Shown here: positions 1-10,334 of the stretch, piece after piece
Position numbering within the stretch: position 1 is the stretch's first letter
How the letters are laid out: each line of letters starts with the position of its first letter
Assembly: GCF_030272615.1 (NCBI RefSeq)
Contig: NC_081414.1
Location: 524,886,137-524,950,136, forward strand
Source: Cryptomeria japonica
Taxonomy: Eukaryota; Streptophyta; Pinopsida; Cupressales; Cupressaceae
Direction of reading: 5' to 3'
Length of the DNA: 64,000 nt
Made by a program: the position numbers and the translations under genes
Notes under the pieces: model-generated
The model's database searches: none
What the model saw: only the letters and a program-made list of their open reading frames with translations
What the model was told of the DNA's origin: nothing

Positions 1-1735
1 CTACACCAACTGGACAAGGCCGCCTCAGCTAGAAAGACTTTACTGGTAGGATGATTTTCTTGATTCTGAGAATTTGATGGGTTGTCCAGCGGCATCACCA
101 CGTTTCCATTATTAGGAGCAGTATTCCATGGTCTCCTTTGAAAGCCTTGGTTGTTATTTCCCTGATAATTGTTCCTGAAACCTTGATTATTATTTCCTTG
201 GAAATTTTGATTGTTTGTATGTTGGCCATGGTTGACCCTTTGCATGCTTTGAAGTTGATTATTCTGATTCCTTAGATGAGTTACTTCGGTTGACAGCTTC
301 TTGACTTGTTCAATCAACTCTTTCATTTCATCCTTTTCTTCCTGTGTTCTTGAGGAGTTTGTTGCATTTTGCAGGTACACAGGTTGTGCTGGTGGGGCTT
401 GTGAAAGTGCAACTCCGGGATGAAGCACCAACTGGTTTGGCGGCTGTACATTAGGATATGTTGCTTGTGGAATAGGATTCATAACTGGTGTCTGGTTGGT
501 CAACGCCATACTAACTGCTTGTATTTGATTTGGTGCTGTAGCAGGTCCTATATGAAGTAGCGGCCCAGTAATATTCTGTCCCATGTGCTTACTGACTTCA
601 ATAGCCTTTGCATATGCTATGTTTAGATCATTCGGGATAGGATGTGTCCTCACAAACATGGCAGTAAGATGATCTAGGGCTCCATAATAGATTTCCCTTG
701 GGTCAGCAATGAGGTAGGGATGTCGTAACATTGTGTATGCGCGGTGGAACCTGTTGTTGAAAGAAGTGATTGGCTCATGTTCTCTTCTTCGAACCTCAAC
801 AAACTGTCTATACAGCTCAGCTGGTGTGGTTGGTATACCAAACTTTGCAATAAATGCATCCTTCATTGCGTCCCAGGTCCTGATTGACCCTGTAGGTAAG
901 TGAATGAACCAGAAGTACGCTTCTTCTCCCAATGAGTAGGGAAAAAGCCTACATGCTACATCTCCATATTCGACTCGTCTGTTACGAAGAAGGTCTTCGA
1001 ACATCTTGATATCATCCTCTGCTGTACGATTGAAATCACTGACATTGAATTTGGGACAGAAATTCTTTGGGTTCTTTGGCATGTCGTGATAAATTGCAAA
1101 TTCCAATGGTGATGGGTTATTGATCATCCAAGTAGCGCCGTTAAGCACATGAGCAGGGGGAGGAGGAGGAGGAGCATTGTGAGCCATCGTGCTTCCCGAA
1201 GTTTGAAAGCTTGACAGGAGACTTGATGAGCTGGCCTGGCTTGTTGGTTGAGAAATTGCCTGGATACTTGCTTGAATTGCCGCTTGTACTTGTTCTTGAA
1301 GAGATGGAGCTCGTGATGGCTCAGTAGCGTCTTCTAATCTTGGTTCAAATTCCTTTGGAGTATCTTCTCTTTTGACTCGCTTCGACCTTGAAGTGAACTA
1401 AAGCTCATTCAGATTTTTGGTACCTGGAGTCAACCTCAATATTCTTTGATGTTTCTCAGGCGAGAAAGAACCAATACGATCCAGCGTGAAGATCTGTCTT
1501 GCGGAGATTACTGCAGGTTCCTTTGATTGCGAAGTTCTCTAGCGGCGGCTCTTTGGTGTTCTTCAGCTCTGTCTTCTTCTTGTTCCAAGATGATCCTCAC
1601 TCTGTTATACTCAACTTCGCTTCTCTTTACGTCCCACGCTAGGTGATTCAATCCGGAAACAATATCTTCTTGAATGATGCCTATCTCCAAATTAGGTTGC
1701 ACTACCTCATTCAATCCTTCATGTGGCAACACCAT
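1..1735 (-). pseudogene. Ty3/Gypsy gag, partial (GL family)
   Basis: Gag capsid polyprotein of an LTR retrotransposon, read from 1735 down to the left edge, where it is still open. A first segment (1735-1511) starts at a true ATG and ends in TAA. The frame then shifts by one, and a second segment runs from about 1500, crosses one TAG at 1400-1398 and stays open to base 1; its first ATG is at 1187. The core reads like a Retrotrans_gag domain: FPYSLGEEAYFWF, then TWDAMKDAFIAKFG, and a basic stretch near VEVRRREHEPITSF. A Q/N-rich tail lies at about 300-50. No zinc knuckle is seen before the edge. The gag follows directly on the LTR end at 1841 and a primer-binding site, so it ties the long-LTR family seen elsewhere in this window to Ty3/Gypsy. 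It is broken by one frameshift and one stop (CAG-to-TAG compatible). Confidence 0.85.
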
Positions 1736-1818
1736 CGTGATACATGATCATGCTCGAAATGTATTTTTTTTTGGTAAATTTTCTGGATAATACTGTTCCT
1801 TTAATTCCTCGGATTCGT

Positions 1819-1836
1819 GCCCTCCTTCTAGCGCCA
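1819..1836 (-). other. Primer-binding site of the GL gag element
   Basis: Four bases inside the LTR terminus, the minus strand reads TGGCGCTAGAAGGAGGGC. The TGG start and position fit a tRNA primer-binding site; I cannot name the tRNA. The gag ATG lies about 85 bases further on. Confidence 0.6.
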
Positions 1837-1840
1837 ATTC

Positions 1841-2054
1841 TGTTGACGTGTGTTTTGTACACTATCAAACACAGAATAAAATACCTAAGGGTACCTTATC
1901 CACACGTAGAGATCCTACAATGAAGAACCTTGAAGTCACCCTGATTGATCCTTTTCGCGATATCTTCAGCATTCAGAGGCTCTACTCAAGAGAGGATAAG
2001 GTACCCTTAGGTATTTTATTCTGTGTTTGATAGTGTACAAAACACACGTCAACA
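1841..2054. repeat. Fold-back LTR terminus: two perfect 61-bp inverted arms
   Basis: Bases 1841-1901 and 1994-2054 are perfect reverse complements of 61 nt around a 92-nt loop. Each arm is the 3' terminus of the GL LTR (ending ACACACGTCAACA). The loop plus right arm is the last 150 bases or so of a plus-sense LTR; the left arm is the same terminus inverted and joined to the primer-binding site of the minus-strand gag element. The join falls at CTTATCCACACGTAG, where both orientations share CTTATCC, suggesting a strand switch. Confidence 0.85.
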
Positions 2055-2595
2055 CGTAGTCAACTGGAATCATTCAACTTAAGCTTAACTTCAATTATCG
2101 CTTCTTCATTGAAATGCATCAACCTAACTGTGTCTATGCTTATAGCGGTGATTTGAACATCATAAAGCTTTCCTTAGAAGATCGCACTAACCTTGTGGAG
2201 ATGATCCTAGAATGTCAAAGCAAGACTTAGTTAAAGTTTCATCAAAGGTCATCCATTGCTCCTACATTCTTAGTGTTAGAATTAGATCCTTTTCCAACCC
2301 TTATCCTTTTCCCTTTTTTAAAAATCAAGGATCAGTAAAGACCCACGTTCTAGTGATATCCAAAGTAAATCAGACGCTCAGGTCATCAAATGTAAGTCCC
2401 CTTGTGATTCCAGCAAATCACATCATACCGCAAGAGCTTATCCACAAGTAGAGAACCTACATACAAGAACCTTGGAGTTGCCTCGATTGATCCTTCGGCG
2501 AAATCTTCAGCATTCGGGGAAACTTTGTTCAAGAGAGGATAAGATACCTTGGTATTTTATTCTATGTTCGCATGTGCATGAAAAACACATCAACA
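2055..2595 (+). repeat. Older GL-family LTR 3' fragment
   Basis: Plus-sense LTR end, clearly homologous to 25735-26269 (same orientation) and to 30511-31040 (opposite orientation), and ending in ACACATCAACA. It shares blocks such as GTCAACTGGAAT and GTGATTCCAGCAAATCACAT with those copies. No coding potential. It appears to be the older sequence into which the gag-bearing element inserted. Confidence 0.75.
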
Positions 2596-2651
2596 CAACC
2601 ATATAAGCAATCTTCTCTCAAAAGAAGCGAAGCTAAGAAGCTCAAACCATA

Positions 2652-2945
2652 GTTGGGGAGGTTGCTTCTGAGATTGAATTGTCAAAGCCTAGTAAGATCT
2701 ATAATGTGTTTCATGTTTCATGCCTCAGAAGGGCACTTGGACAACATATCACACCTGCAGAGTTACTATTAGTTGATGAGTTGATTTTGGACCCTAAAGC
2801 TATCATTGATATGAGAGAGAAAATTTGAAAAATAGAAACATACAAGAGTAATTGATGCATTGGAATCTTTCACTAGACGATGCCACTTGGGAGGGTGCAA
2901 AGGTTCTTAATCATCCTAATCTACAATTGCTTGAGAACAAGTGAT
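2652..2945 (+). pseudogene. Chromovirus integrase C-terminus/chromodomain remnant
   Basis: Translated in the plus direction this reads like the end of a Ty3/Gypsy chromovirus pol: SKIYNVFHVSCLRRALGQH is the typical post-integrase motif before the chromodomain. It is followed by a decayed chromodomain-like stretch (DPKAIIDMREK, then remnants of a T-WE-A box out of frame). Stops and frameshifts occur after 2827. The upstream pol is absent, so this is only the 3' end of an old element. Confidence 0.7.
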
Positions 2946-3401
2946 TTTGGGAAAGGCATATCGTCATGTCCCTTTTTTCAAACTAAAGCCATGGAGAAGA
3001 CCTTTGCCCTTATAACCATTTCCCATAGGCTAAAGGGCAAAGCAAAGGAAATTATTTGTAATCTTATTTAAAGTTGGGCTGGAAAATTTTATATTTAAGG
3101 GGCAACATATTATAATATTATTTTATTTCATTAAAATGTATTTTTGAACACTTAGTTATAAATAATTATTTGTAAATACTTTGGAGGGAAATTACTAATC
3201 ATAGGCCCGAATTGAAAAGGTTTAAAAGGAGGGCTCGTAGCTTTATTTGATATCTAGCATTCACTTTGGCATTTTACTCACTTTCCGAATTGAGCATTGC
3301 ATCCATTCTACTCATCCAAGGACAAAACTGTTGGTTGGCCATTATTTTTAAATCTTTGAGGACGAAAACCTTCTTGGATTTCCATTTTTAAAGGTTTAAG
3401 C
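2946..3401 (+). other. Non-coding, probable chromovirus 3' LTR
   Basis: This follows the chromodomain remnant and should be its 3' untranslated region and LTR, continuing after the Copia insertion at 8307. A TATA-like TTTAAAAGGAGG lies at about 3220. I found no second LTR to confirm it. No ORF of interest. Confidence 0.35.
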
Positions 3402-3613
3402 TGTTAGAATAAATATCTACATATATTAATGGTCAATATTGTATTTTAATTAGTTTAGATTCTGTTAGCTTACTTTAGGTATAATGTTTCTATTTTCTGT
3501 TTTCTATTGTTCGGTAGTTTCTTTTAGAAACTCTTGCAATGTAATTGCCTTTAAATTGTTTCTCATTTTTCAATAATAGACATGCAATTACCATTGTCTA
3601 ATTCTGATTTACA
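3402..3613 (+). repeat. Copia 5' LTR
   Basis: 212-bp LTR, TGTTAG...TTTACA, near-identical to the rejoined 3' LTR (5334-5440 plus 8198-8301). It contains AATAATAG-type poly(A) signal sequence near its end. Confidence 0.9.
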
Positions 3614-3627
3614 TGGTATCAGAGCCC
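3614..3627 (+). other. Copia primer-binding site
   Basis: TGGTATCAGAGCCC directly abuts the LTR and matches the initiator-tRNA-Met complement typical of plant Copia elements. Confidence 0.9.
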
Positions 3628-3906
3628 AAGTTGCTCATTTGGGTTTGACTCCCTCACGCGGGGCCCCGAATTTTGGGAGGGCACCTTTGAAGTCTATAAT
3701 TCGTGAGTTTTTTTCACGTGAGATTTCTTCCTAATTTGTGTGTGCTTGTTTAATGAGAGTTTGCATTTTCAAAGGGCGTTTTTTATTGAAATCACGTTTT
3801 TAAAAATCCTCTAAAAAATCGAGGGTTTCAGTGTTCGCAACCTACATTTCTGCTCAAATCTCACTGCAAGATCCTTCTGCAGTTTACTTTCTTAATTTTT
3901 CTTTTA
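3628..3906 (+). other. Copia untranslated leader
   Basis: Plus-sense leader between the primer-binding site and the inversion point, with no ORF. It includes the GC-rich stretch CACGCGGGGCCCCGAATTTT. Confidence 0.6.
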
Positions 3907-4081
3907 CTATTGAGAAATGAGAAACACTTTAAAGGCAATTACATTGCAAGAGTTTCTAAAAGAAACTACCGAACAACAAAAAACTAAAAATAGAAACATT
4001 CTACCTAAACTAAGCTAACAGAATCTAAACTAATTGAAATACAATGTTGACCATTAATCTATGTAGATATTTATTCTAACA
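3907..4081 (-). repeat. Inverted partial Copia LTR inside the element
   Basis: Reverse complement of the first 175 bases or so of the same LTR, starting TGTTAG at 4081 and followed by an inverted purine tract (AAGGGTGGG) and inverted pol. It is truncated at 3907 where it meets the plus-sense leader. Confidence 0.9.
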
Positions 4082-5165
4082 CCCACCCTTAATGGTCAAT
4101 CTATCAGCTACACCAAGTTGCCCCCTAAATTTAACAAATTTATCTGAGCTCAAAGACTTGGTGAGAATATCTGCAGCCTGACTCTCTGTCGGAACATACT
4201 GCAGCTGAACTGATCCATCTTCTACCAGCTTGCAGATGTAGTGACAATGAAGCTCAACATGCTTGGTACATTCATGGAAGATTATATTTTTGTCTAGTTT
4301 AAGCACCCCTTGATTATCAGTGTACAAGGGAGAAGGACCTGCTTGAGTCATTCGCATATTTGAAAGCATCCTTTGTAGCCAACTTGCCTCACACGCTGCC
4401 TTAACTATTCCCCGATATTTTGCTTCAGTCGAAAAAAGAGCCACTACCTGTTGCTTCTTGCTGGTCCATGTTACAGGACCTGTACCCAAACTGAATACAT
4501 ACCCAGAAGTGGATTTTTGTCATCCACTGAACCTGCCCAATCTGAGTCAGTATAACCAATCAGCTTTGAATCCTTGCACCTGCTATACAAAATGCCAAAA
4601 TCTGAAATGCCCTTCACATTTCGCAGCACATGCTTCATTGCAACCCAATGATCAACTTTTGGGGTTGTCATGAAGCGAGAAATGTAGCTCACGGCAAAAC
4701 TGAGATCGGATCTAGTGGTCGTGAGGTAGATGAGGCTGCCCACTAGTTGCCTAAATGTTGTTTCATCCACCATCGGTGAATCAGACTTGGCTGACAACTT
4801 CAGCCCTTTCTCCATAGGTGTGGACACAGGTTTATAATCCTACATCCAAAATTTGTCAAGCAGACTTCTAGCACATTTAGACTATGAGATAAAAATACTG
4901 TCACTAGTTTGCCAAATCTCAAAACCTAAGTAGTAATGGAGAAACCCCAAATCTGTCATGTCAAAAGCCTAGCACAAATCCTATTTGATTGCTGCAATCA
5001 AATGTGCTAAACTGTCAGTAATAATTAAGTCATCAACATAGACAACAAGAAAAAGAATATCATCACCAGAGTGTTTGACATACAAATTACTATTAGAGGG
5101 ACTGTGCTGAAAGCCATGATCAACCAAATACTGATCAATCTTGATGTACCAAGCATGTTGAGCTT
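4082..5165 (-). pseudogene. Copia reverse transcriptase C-part and RNase H, inverted
   Basis: Minus-strand translation gives Ty1/Copia pol from the RT catalytic region (VVYVDDLIIT near 5035) through the PVSTPMEKG box, LVGSLIYLTTTRSDLSFAVS, and RNase H with IGYTDSDWAGS, STEAKYRGIVKA and the DILTKSL end motif near 4150. The stretch 5165-4830 carries several stops, there is a frameshift near 4480, and 4489-4079 is open to the natural end. It lies in the opposite orientation to the LTRs of its own element. The RNase H DSDW and STEAKY motifs are present, so decay is moderate. Plus-strand ORFs here are shadows. Confidence 0.88.
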
Positions 5166-5333
5166 CATTGTCACTACATCCGCAAGCTGGTAGAAGATGG
5201 ATCAGTTTAGCTGCAGTATGTTCCGACAGAGGGTCAGACTGCAGATATTCTCACCAAGTCTCTGAGCCCGGATAAATTTGTTAAATTTAGGGGGCAACTT
5301 GGTGTAGTTGACAGATTGACCATTAAGGGTGGG
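5149..5333 (+). pseudogene. Copia RNase H C-terminus, plus copy
   Basis: This encodes the end of RNase H (TKHVELHCHYIRKLVEDG, then DILTKSLSPDKFVKFRG) in normal orientation up to the purine tract and 3' LTR. It duplicates, in inverse orientation, the segment at 4079-4266. One in-frame TAG follows VEDGSV. It overlaps the inverted RT copy by the shared string TACCAAGCATGTTGAGCTT. Confidence 0.85.
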
Positions 5334-6090
5334 TGTTAGAATAAATATCTACATAGATTAATGGTCAATATTGTATTTTAATTAGTTTAGATTCTGTTAG
5401 CTTAGTTTAGGTAGAATGTTTCTATTTTTGTTTTCTGTTGTGTTGACATGTCTAAAGTCGCATTGCTACGACTCTATCCAGTCAACGAAGAATAGAATGA
5501 TCTCGCCGAGTATCATATCCTCTCTTGAAATAAGGAAGCCCTAATGCTATTTTTAATTGATCAATGGGGATGACCTCAAGGTTTAAACTGTCAGGTCATG
5601 ACTACGAGATAACTCAACGGTCGATGTGTTTTGTTGGGAGCACAAGGGGCCTTACGTTTTGCAACAAGCTGGTTTGTATCTGATTCTCGAACTGGGAAAT
5701 AAAAGCAAAAGAGAAGGGTTTAGAGAGCCTAAAATTAATAAGACTGGTATGCGGGTAGACAGATTCAACATAACCAGTCCCTGCTTGGTCAGAGTGGCTC
5801 ACAACCTTGCAAGAACGGTGCAATCTTCAAGGGGACTTGGAAGATTTTCAGACTACAAATGCATGGCTAAGCACCCAATTCTGGCGTAGCTCAAACAGAC
5901 ACTTGCAAATGAACTAAACACGATTTAAAGGCTCGGGCTAACCATACACAAGGATACACAATCAGCATATCCTCAATGGTATGAGCCTGAATCCATCAGA
6001 TACCTGCATACCAAGAAAATCTATCTAAACTGCTGAAGAAAACCATGCAAATAGAAGAAAACCAAGATAACAAACACCATTCTTCAATGT

Positions 6091-6097
6091 TTATATA
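6091..6097 (-). promoter_or_regulatory. TATA box of the GL solo LTR
   Basis: The minus strand reads ACCAATATATAAACATT, about 650 bases before the LTR 3' end. The position matches the TATA boxes of the two other long GL LTRs. Confidence 0.6.
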
Positions 6098-6769
6098 TTG
6101 GTTTTGACTGCCCTTACAACAATTTTTTGCAGCATTTCTATGCTACTCCTAAAATCTAACCTTCTAACAATAATCTAACCCTTTACAAAAGAAAGGCCTC
6201 TGCCTTTTACAGATTTTGCAATTTTGAATTAATGGCCAGGATCGACTGCATCCAAGGGCCCTGGTCTGCCTTCTAGAAGTTGGCAGCTTTAACCAATGCC
6301 CACTCAATTCTCAGTTATCCCTTCAACCACATTTCCAACTACCTACAACTGTATGGCTTCAATTTAGTCAATTTGGCAGTTAGAGATAACTGAATTGTGT
6401 CCCCTCACTTTAAATTCATTAGACGGGGCCCACAGGCAATTCTTTACAATAAGCAATTTCAGTTTTCAAAACTGAATTTCTGGAATTAAATCCAACTGTG
6501 TATTTTTTTGAGAATGCACATTTAGTAGCATTCTGTGTTCTTGGTCTTCAGTCTCGTTTTCCAGTAGTCTGGTGATGGTGCGCTTCCCAATGCTTCATCG
6601 TTGATCCTGCGCTCTGCATCCTCACTTCTCGGCTTCGCTCGCGATTAGGTCTTCACCTTGTGTCGTTTATCTGAGAATAATCAATTTCGACTTGGATTAA
6701 TCACTTTGAAAAAAATTAATTTAACAAAAATTAAATTTCTTTTAAATGTCCCTTGATAGTGAATGTAAC

Positions 6770-8000
6770 TCGTGATTTTGGCTCTTTATGACATTTGGCG
6801 ATTTTCTCTTTAAAACGCCTGACTTTGCTCTTGATTTAAAAAGTTTGACCTTTTGCTCAAAAAGGTGTGATCTTGTCCTTAGACGCCCTTCACTTGGGTC
6901 AACTTCGCAATTTGGCCCGAAAAGGGTGAAATTTGTATTTTTTTATGCCTTAATCATCGATCTTTTGAAACGCACTTTCATTTTAACATGAAACTTCGGC
7001 TATTTTGATCGAAGAGTGCGAATTTCATTTTGAAAAGTTTGAACGCCTAACTTAAAAAGTTTGGCCAATGTAACCGAAACGTGCGATTTGATTCCACGTG
7101 GTTCTCCGTTGGTAAGACTCGGCACTTAGAAGAAAAGTGAAGGCTTCGAACTTAGTATTTTACTTGCCCAAGATGTGTGACTTATGCATTTGCTTTGACA
7201 TGGTTAGCAAATATAAATATTTTCGTACCTTTGCATTTTGGTCCCTTGAGCCAAATTTGGGGAGATTTATCGGCATTATCAGAGGGTCTGAGAGGCGCGA
7301 CTTGAAGGTTTTCGGCCATATTGGAAGTTTCCCCGCGATTTTTGGTTTTAACTTTAGATGCCCTCCTGGCTTATGTGAAACTTCGATCACTGTGGTCAAC
7401 ATGTGCGATTTTTGGCAACTTTATTTTAAAACGTCTTCCTTTTGTTTTTGAATTTCGGCTAATTTGGAAGATTTACGCGATTCTTACTTCCCTAAGTTTT
7501 CGGCCTTTGAAGTTTTAATGTGCGATTTGGAACTCACTGAAGCTTTTCGGCTTAGAGGTCGAAATGTGCGACTTGGAGCCCTTGGAAGTTTTTCGGCCTA
7601 AAAGGCTCTTTTGTGCGAATTTTAGAACTTCCTCCCCTTTTCGGTCTAAACACCAATTTTGCGCGATTATGACACTTCATATCTAGCAAACGTGAGAAAA
7701 GGGCCGAGTTCAGATCACGCCCTTCTTGACTTAGGTGAAACTCAGGCTCTTAAGCCAAAATGCACGACCTTTCCTCCTCCAATCTGGTGATTTTTCAGAC
7801 TCATTGGGGTATTTGGCACAATTTTGATTTCTCACGATTTTCGACCTGAGAAGGGTATTTCGAGCTTTGCTTGACTCTTGCAAATTCAGGTTTTCAACTT
7901 GGGATGAGCGATTTGGTCTTTTATTATAATCCTCCTCAAAAGGCCGACCTTCTCTCTATTCCATCTCGCATTATAATCACTACACAGGAATTTTCGGGTA
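6770..8000. repeat. Divergent U3 motif array (GTGCGATTT / TTTTCGGCC)
   Basis: At least nine imperfect copies of GTGCGA(T/A)TT (for example near 7017, 7079, 7400, 7528, 7565, 7612, 7662, 7905), interleaved with TTTTCGGCC (near 7309, 7498, 7545, 7590, 7640). Spacing is irregular, about 40-120 bases. Confidence 0.6.
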
Positions 8001-8306
8001 TTCTGCAAGTATTGAGATTTTAGGTTTTGACTCGGGCTTCTTGTTGAAAACACGTGACTCCCTGGCTCTCCTTTCCTTGCAAAATGGGCACACATGTCGA
8101 GTTCTTACCTCTTTCTCCCCTTCCTCCCATCGGGGAGACTAGATCAAAAACAATGGGGTCCCCTGATAGACAGGGCGTGTGTAAGCACAACGTGTTGTTC
8201 GGTAGTTTCTTTTAGAAACTCTTGCAATGTAATTGCCTTTAAATTGTTTCTCGTTTCTCAATAATAAATATGCAATTACCATTGTCTAATTCTGATTTAC
8301 ATAAGC

Positions 8307-8789
8307 AAAAGAATATTTGCAAGCAAATCACAGATCATTGTTGTTAAGGCTGATTTTGTTCATTCACTTTGGGTACCATGCATGAAGAGGTCATTACAAT
8401 TGTTTATTTGCTGATTTACAAGGTTTAATACTATTGAGGGGTATTTTTTGCATGATTGGAGCCTATTGCTTCATTCTTGGAGGGGCAAATCAAATTTGGA
8501 CAAGGGCAACCAGCATTTGGTGTCATTTTTTGGCAAATTTGGAAGAACAAATCACTTGAGAGGAGGAGCAATTGGCTGATGGACTCTCCTTTTGACAGCC
8601 TAGCGCAGAAATCAATCTTTTTACATCACTTCCAGCATCATACTAAGGCGGATCTGCATCAGAAAATCTATAAACAGCTGGAACAACACTTTAGACACTC
8701 ATTTCGAGCTGCCAACATCATTTCTCAGCCTTGCCACAGTCATTTCCAGCCTCATAGTAAGTTATACAGAAACCGCACAAGTTATATTG
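8307..8789 (+). other. Non-coding continuation of the old host sequence
   Basis: Sequence between the Copia and hAT insertions, apparently continuing 2946-3401. It has an open stretch with no recognisable domain (8456-8962 runs into the hAT element). I see no gene. Confidence 0.4.
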
Positions 8790-9224
8790 GCTGCAATCAT
8801 AGATGGACTACTCACCAAAAACTCGGCAAGTTTTCAAAAACTCGCAAGTTTTTTTGCTTGGCAAGTATGTATGACTTTGACTCGCGGAAGAAACTCACCG
8901 AGTTTTTGGTGAGTTTTTCACAAAAACTAAGCGAGTTTCCAGGAAAAACTCGGCTGCATTAAAAAAAAAGGCCCAAACATGTCAAAAATTATCTAATTTT
9001 TTTTTTTAAGTCAGTCTCATTCTCTTCATTAGAAAATATACATGAAATATAACATTTAAGTATAAATATGTCTTTTTCCTTTCTTATATTTTATGTATAT
9101 ATTGACATGATGTTTGAGAGTGGTTTCAGATCTCTAGGAGTTATAATGCAAATTCTAGGTTTTAGAAGATCTTTTAAATTTTCAGACTTACTCAAATTTC
9201 AGTAATCAGTAGGCTCCTATTAGC

Positions 9225-9400
9225 ATTCTCTCGCTCTCTCTATCTCACTCACTTTATCTGTCCCTAATTTTAGACCTATCTATCTCCCTATCACTCTTCC
9301 TCTATCCCCCTCTCTACCACTCTCCATCTCACTCTCTCCTCTCTCCCCCAAGATCTAGACCTATCTCTCTACCCCTCTCTTTTGCACCCTCTAACACCCG
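9225..9400 (+). repeat. CT-rich low-complexity stretch
   Basis: Long run of CTCTC/TATCTC units inside the hAT element, directly before the transposase exon remnant. It resembles a polypyrimidine-rich intron end. Confidence 0.6.
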
Positions 9401-9437
9401 CAAGGGGTGCTACCCTCAACCTAATTTTATTTTGCAG

Positions 9438-9960
9438 ATGCTTGGTGGCAAAGTTGGGGTGGAAATACCCCAAATCTCAAAAAATTTGTTCTCAAAATCT
9501 TATGTCCGCCTTGTAGTTCATCCAGTTGTGAGCGCAATTGGAGCTTGTTTAAGGCCATCCACACGAAGAAGAGGAGCAAGTTAGCCCAAAAATGCCTCAA
9601 TGACCTTGTCTTTGTGCAATATAATCTTCGGTTGCGCATAAGGAAGGTAGAGAAAGCACCAACTGGTCCAATTGATTTGGATGATATAGATCCTTACAGT
9701 GATTGGACAGCGTAGGAGCAGCCTCATTGTTTACAAAGGATGACATCAATGATTTGGAGAGGCAAGCTACGGAGGAGGAAGGGGGTGGATTTGGTTTCAC
9801 ACTAGATGACATTGAGGAGGATGAGGAGGATGAGTCATTGCCAATGCCAGGTGCAGCTAGAGGCAGAGCTACATCTAGGATGGAGGACGAGCCACAGCCT
9901 GAGCCATTCATACCGAGCGAGGAGGCACAACCATGCGGCATGCCCACAACAGATTTCTAG
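9438..9960 (+). pseudogene. hAT transposase C-terminal (dimerisation) remnant
   Basis: Preceded by a splice-acceptor-like TTTTATTTTGCAG. It begins DAWWQSWG and continues KKFVLKILCPPCSSSSCERN, WSLFKAIHTKKRSKL and LNDLVFVQYNLRLR: the conserved WW...G, S-S-CERNWS and YN-RLR motifs of the hAT C-terminal dimerisation domain. After DPYSDW the frame shifts by one and an acidic tail (FTLDDIEEDEEDES) runs to a stop at 9958-9960. The catalytic N-terminal and central parts are missing, so it is inactive. ORFs on the minus strand here are shadows. Confidence 0.85.
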
Positions 9961-10334
9961 GACTAGACCCTCTAGTTCTACCTCTCCCCTACTAGAGCTG
10001 GGAAGAGGAAGATGTAATTGTATTGATGTATTTACTTTTAGTTCTACAAAAACTATTTACTATTTTGCTTCTAGCCATCAGCATTCTTCATTAGGATGCG
10101 ATTTTGTACCCACTTTGCATTTAAATATATCTAGACTCAGCTTGTTTCTTTTGTGTTCTCATTTATTGACTCATTGGATGCAACTTCTCATTGAATTTTG
10201 CAAAAAAATGCATTTCTAATTAAATTTAAGCAATTTTTTAAGTTCCTGGGTTTTTTGCCGAGTTTTTGCCAGGTTTTTTTTTTGGGCCTTGGCGAGTTTT
10301 TGGTTTTGGCGAGTAGTTCAACTATGGCTGCAAT

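Larger units (their letters stand above)
5441..8192 (-). mobile_element. GL-family solo LTR, 2.75 kb
   Basis: On the plus strand it reads TGTTGACATG at 5441 and ends ...CACAACG at 8192, with TSD TGTTG at 5436-5440 and 8193-8197. The low-coordinate end is the LTR 3' terminus (minus sense ...CATGTCAACA), homologous to 30511 and following. A TATA box lies on the minus strand at 6097-6091. The long U3 (6100-8192) has no ORF and holds an array of GTGCGATTT / TTTTCGGCC motifs. No internal region or second LTR is present, so it formed by LTR-LTR recombination. Short ORFs inside it are chance. Confidence 0.85.
3402..8301 (+). mobile_element. Ty1/Copia element, rearranged, with nested solo LTR
   Basis: It is bounded by TSD TAAGC (3397-3401 and 8302-8306). 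LTRs start TGTTAGAATAAATATC and end TTTACA; an initiator-Met-type primer-binding site follows the 5' LTR and a purine tract (AAGGGTGGG) precedes the 3' LTR. The interior is far too short for an autonomous element. After about 290 bases of leader it switches to an inverted copy of LTR, RNase H and RT (3907-5165), then returns to plus-strand RNase H end and the 3' LTR. The 3' LTR is split by a GL solo LTR (5441-8192). It cannot encode its own mobilisation and was either mobilised in trans or rearranged after insertion. Confidence 0.9.
5334..8301 (+). repeat. Copia 3' LTR, split by a solo LTR
   Basis: LTR sequence is present at 5334-5440 and resumes at 8198-8301. The 2.75-kb insert between them is flanked by TGTTG on both sides. 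Confidence 0.9.
8798..10326 (+). mobile_element. hAT DNA transposon, internally decayed
   Basis: It is delimited by the 8-bp TSD GCTGCAAT (8790-8797 and 10327-10334). Termini are inverted: CATAGATGGACTACTC at the left and GAGTAGTTCAACTATG at the right. Both ends carry several GAGTTTTT / AAAACTC subterminal repeats, as hAT elements do. At 1,529 bp it is too short for a full transposase; only the C-terminal dimerisation region is left (9438-9720). A CT-rich, partly low-complexity stretch fills 9225-9400. Confidence 0.88.

Noticed and set aside
4458-4673. Plus-strand ORF across the inverted Copia RT
   Set aside because: Shadow of the minus-strand RT/RNase H, which carries the recognisable motifs.
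8456-8962. 168-codon plus ORF spanning the left hAT end
   Set aside because: It crosses a transposon boundary defined by a TSD, so it cannot be an ancestral gene; composition is not gene-like.
9225-9400. CT-rich tract as a promoter or satellite
   Set aside because: Lies inside the hAT element just before the transposase exon; better explained as a polypyrimidine-rich intron end.
9427-9947. Minus-strand Ser-rich ORFs at 9427-9639 and 9597-9947
   Set aside because: They lie opposite the hAT transposase C-terminus and its acidic tail; the serine runs come from the complement of GAG/GAT codons.
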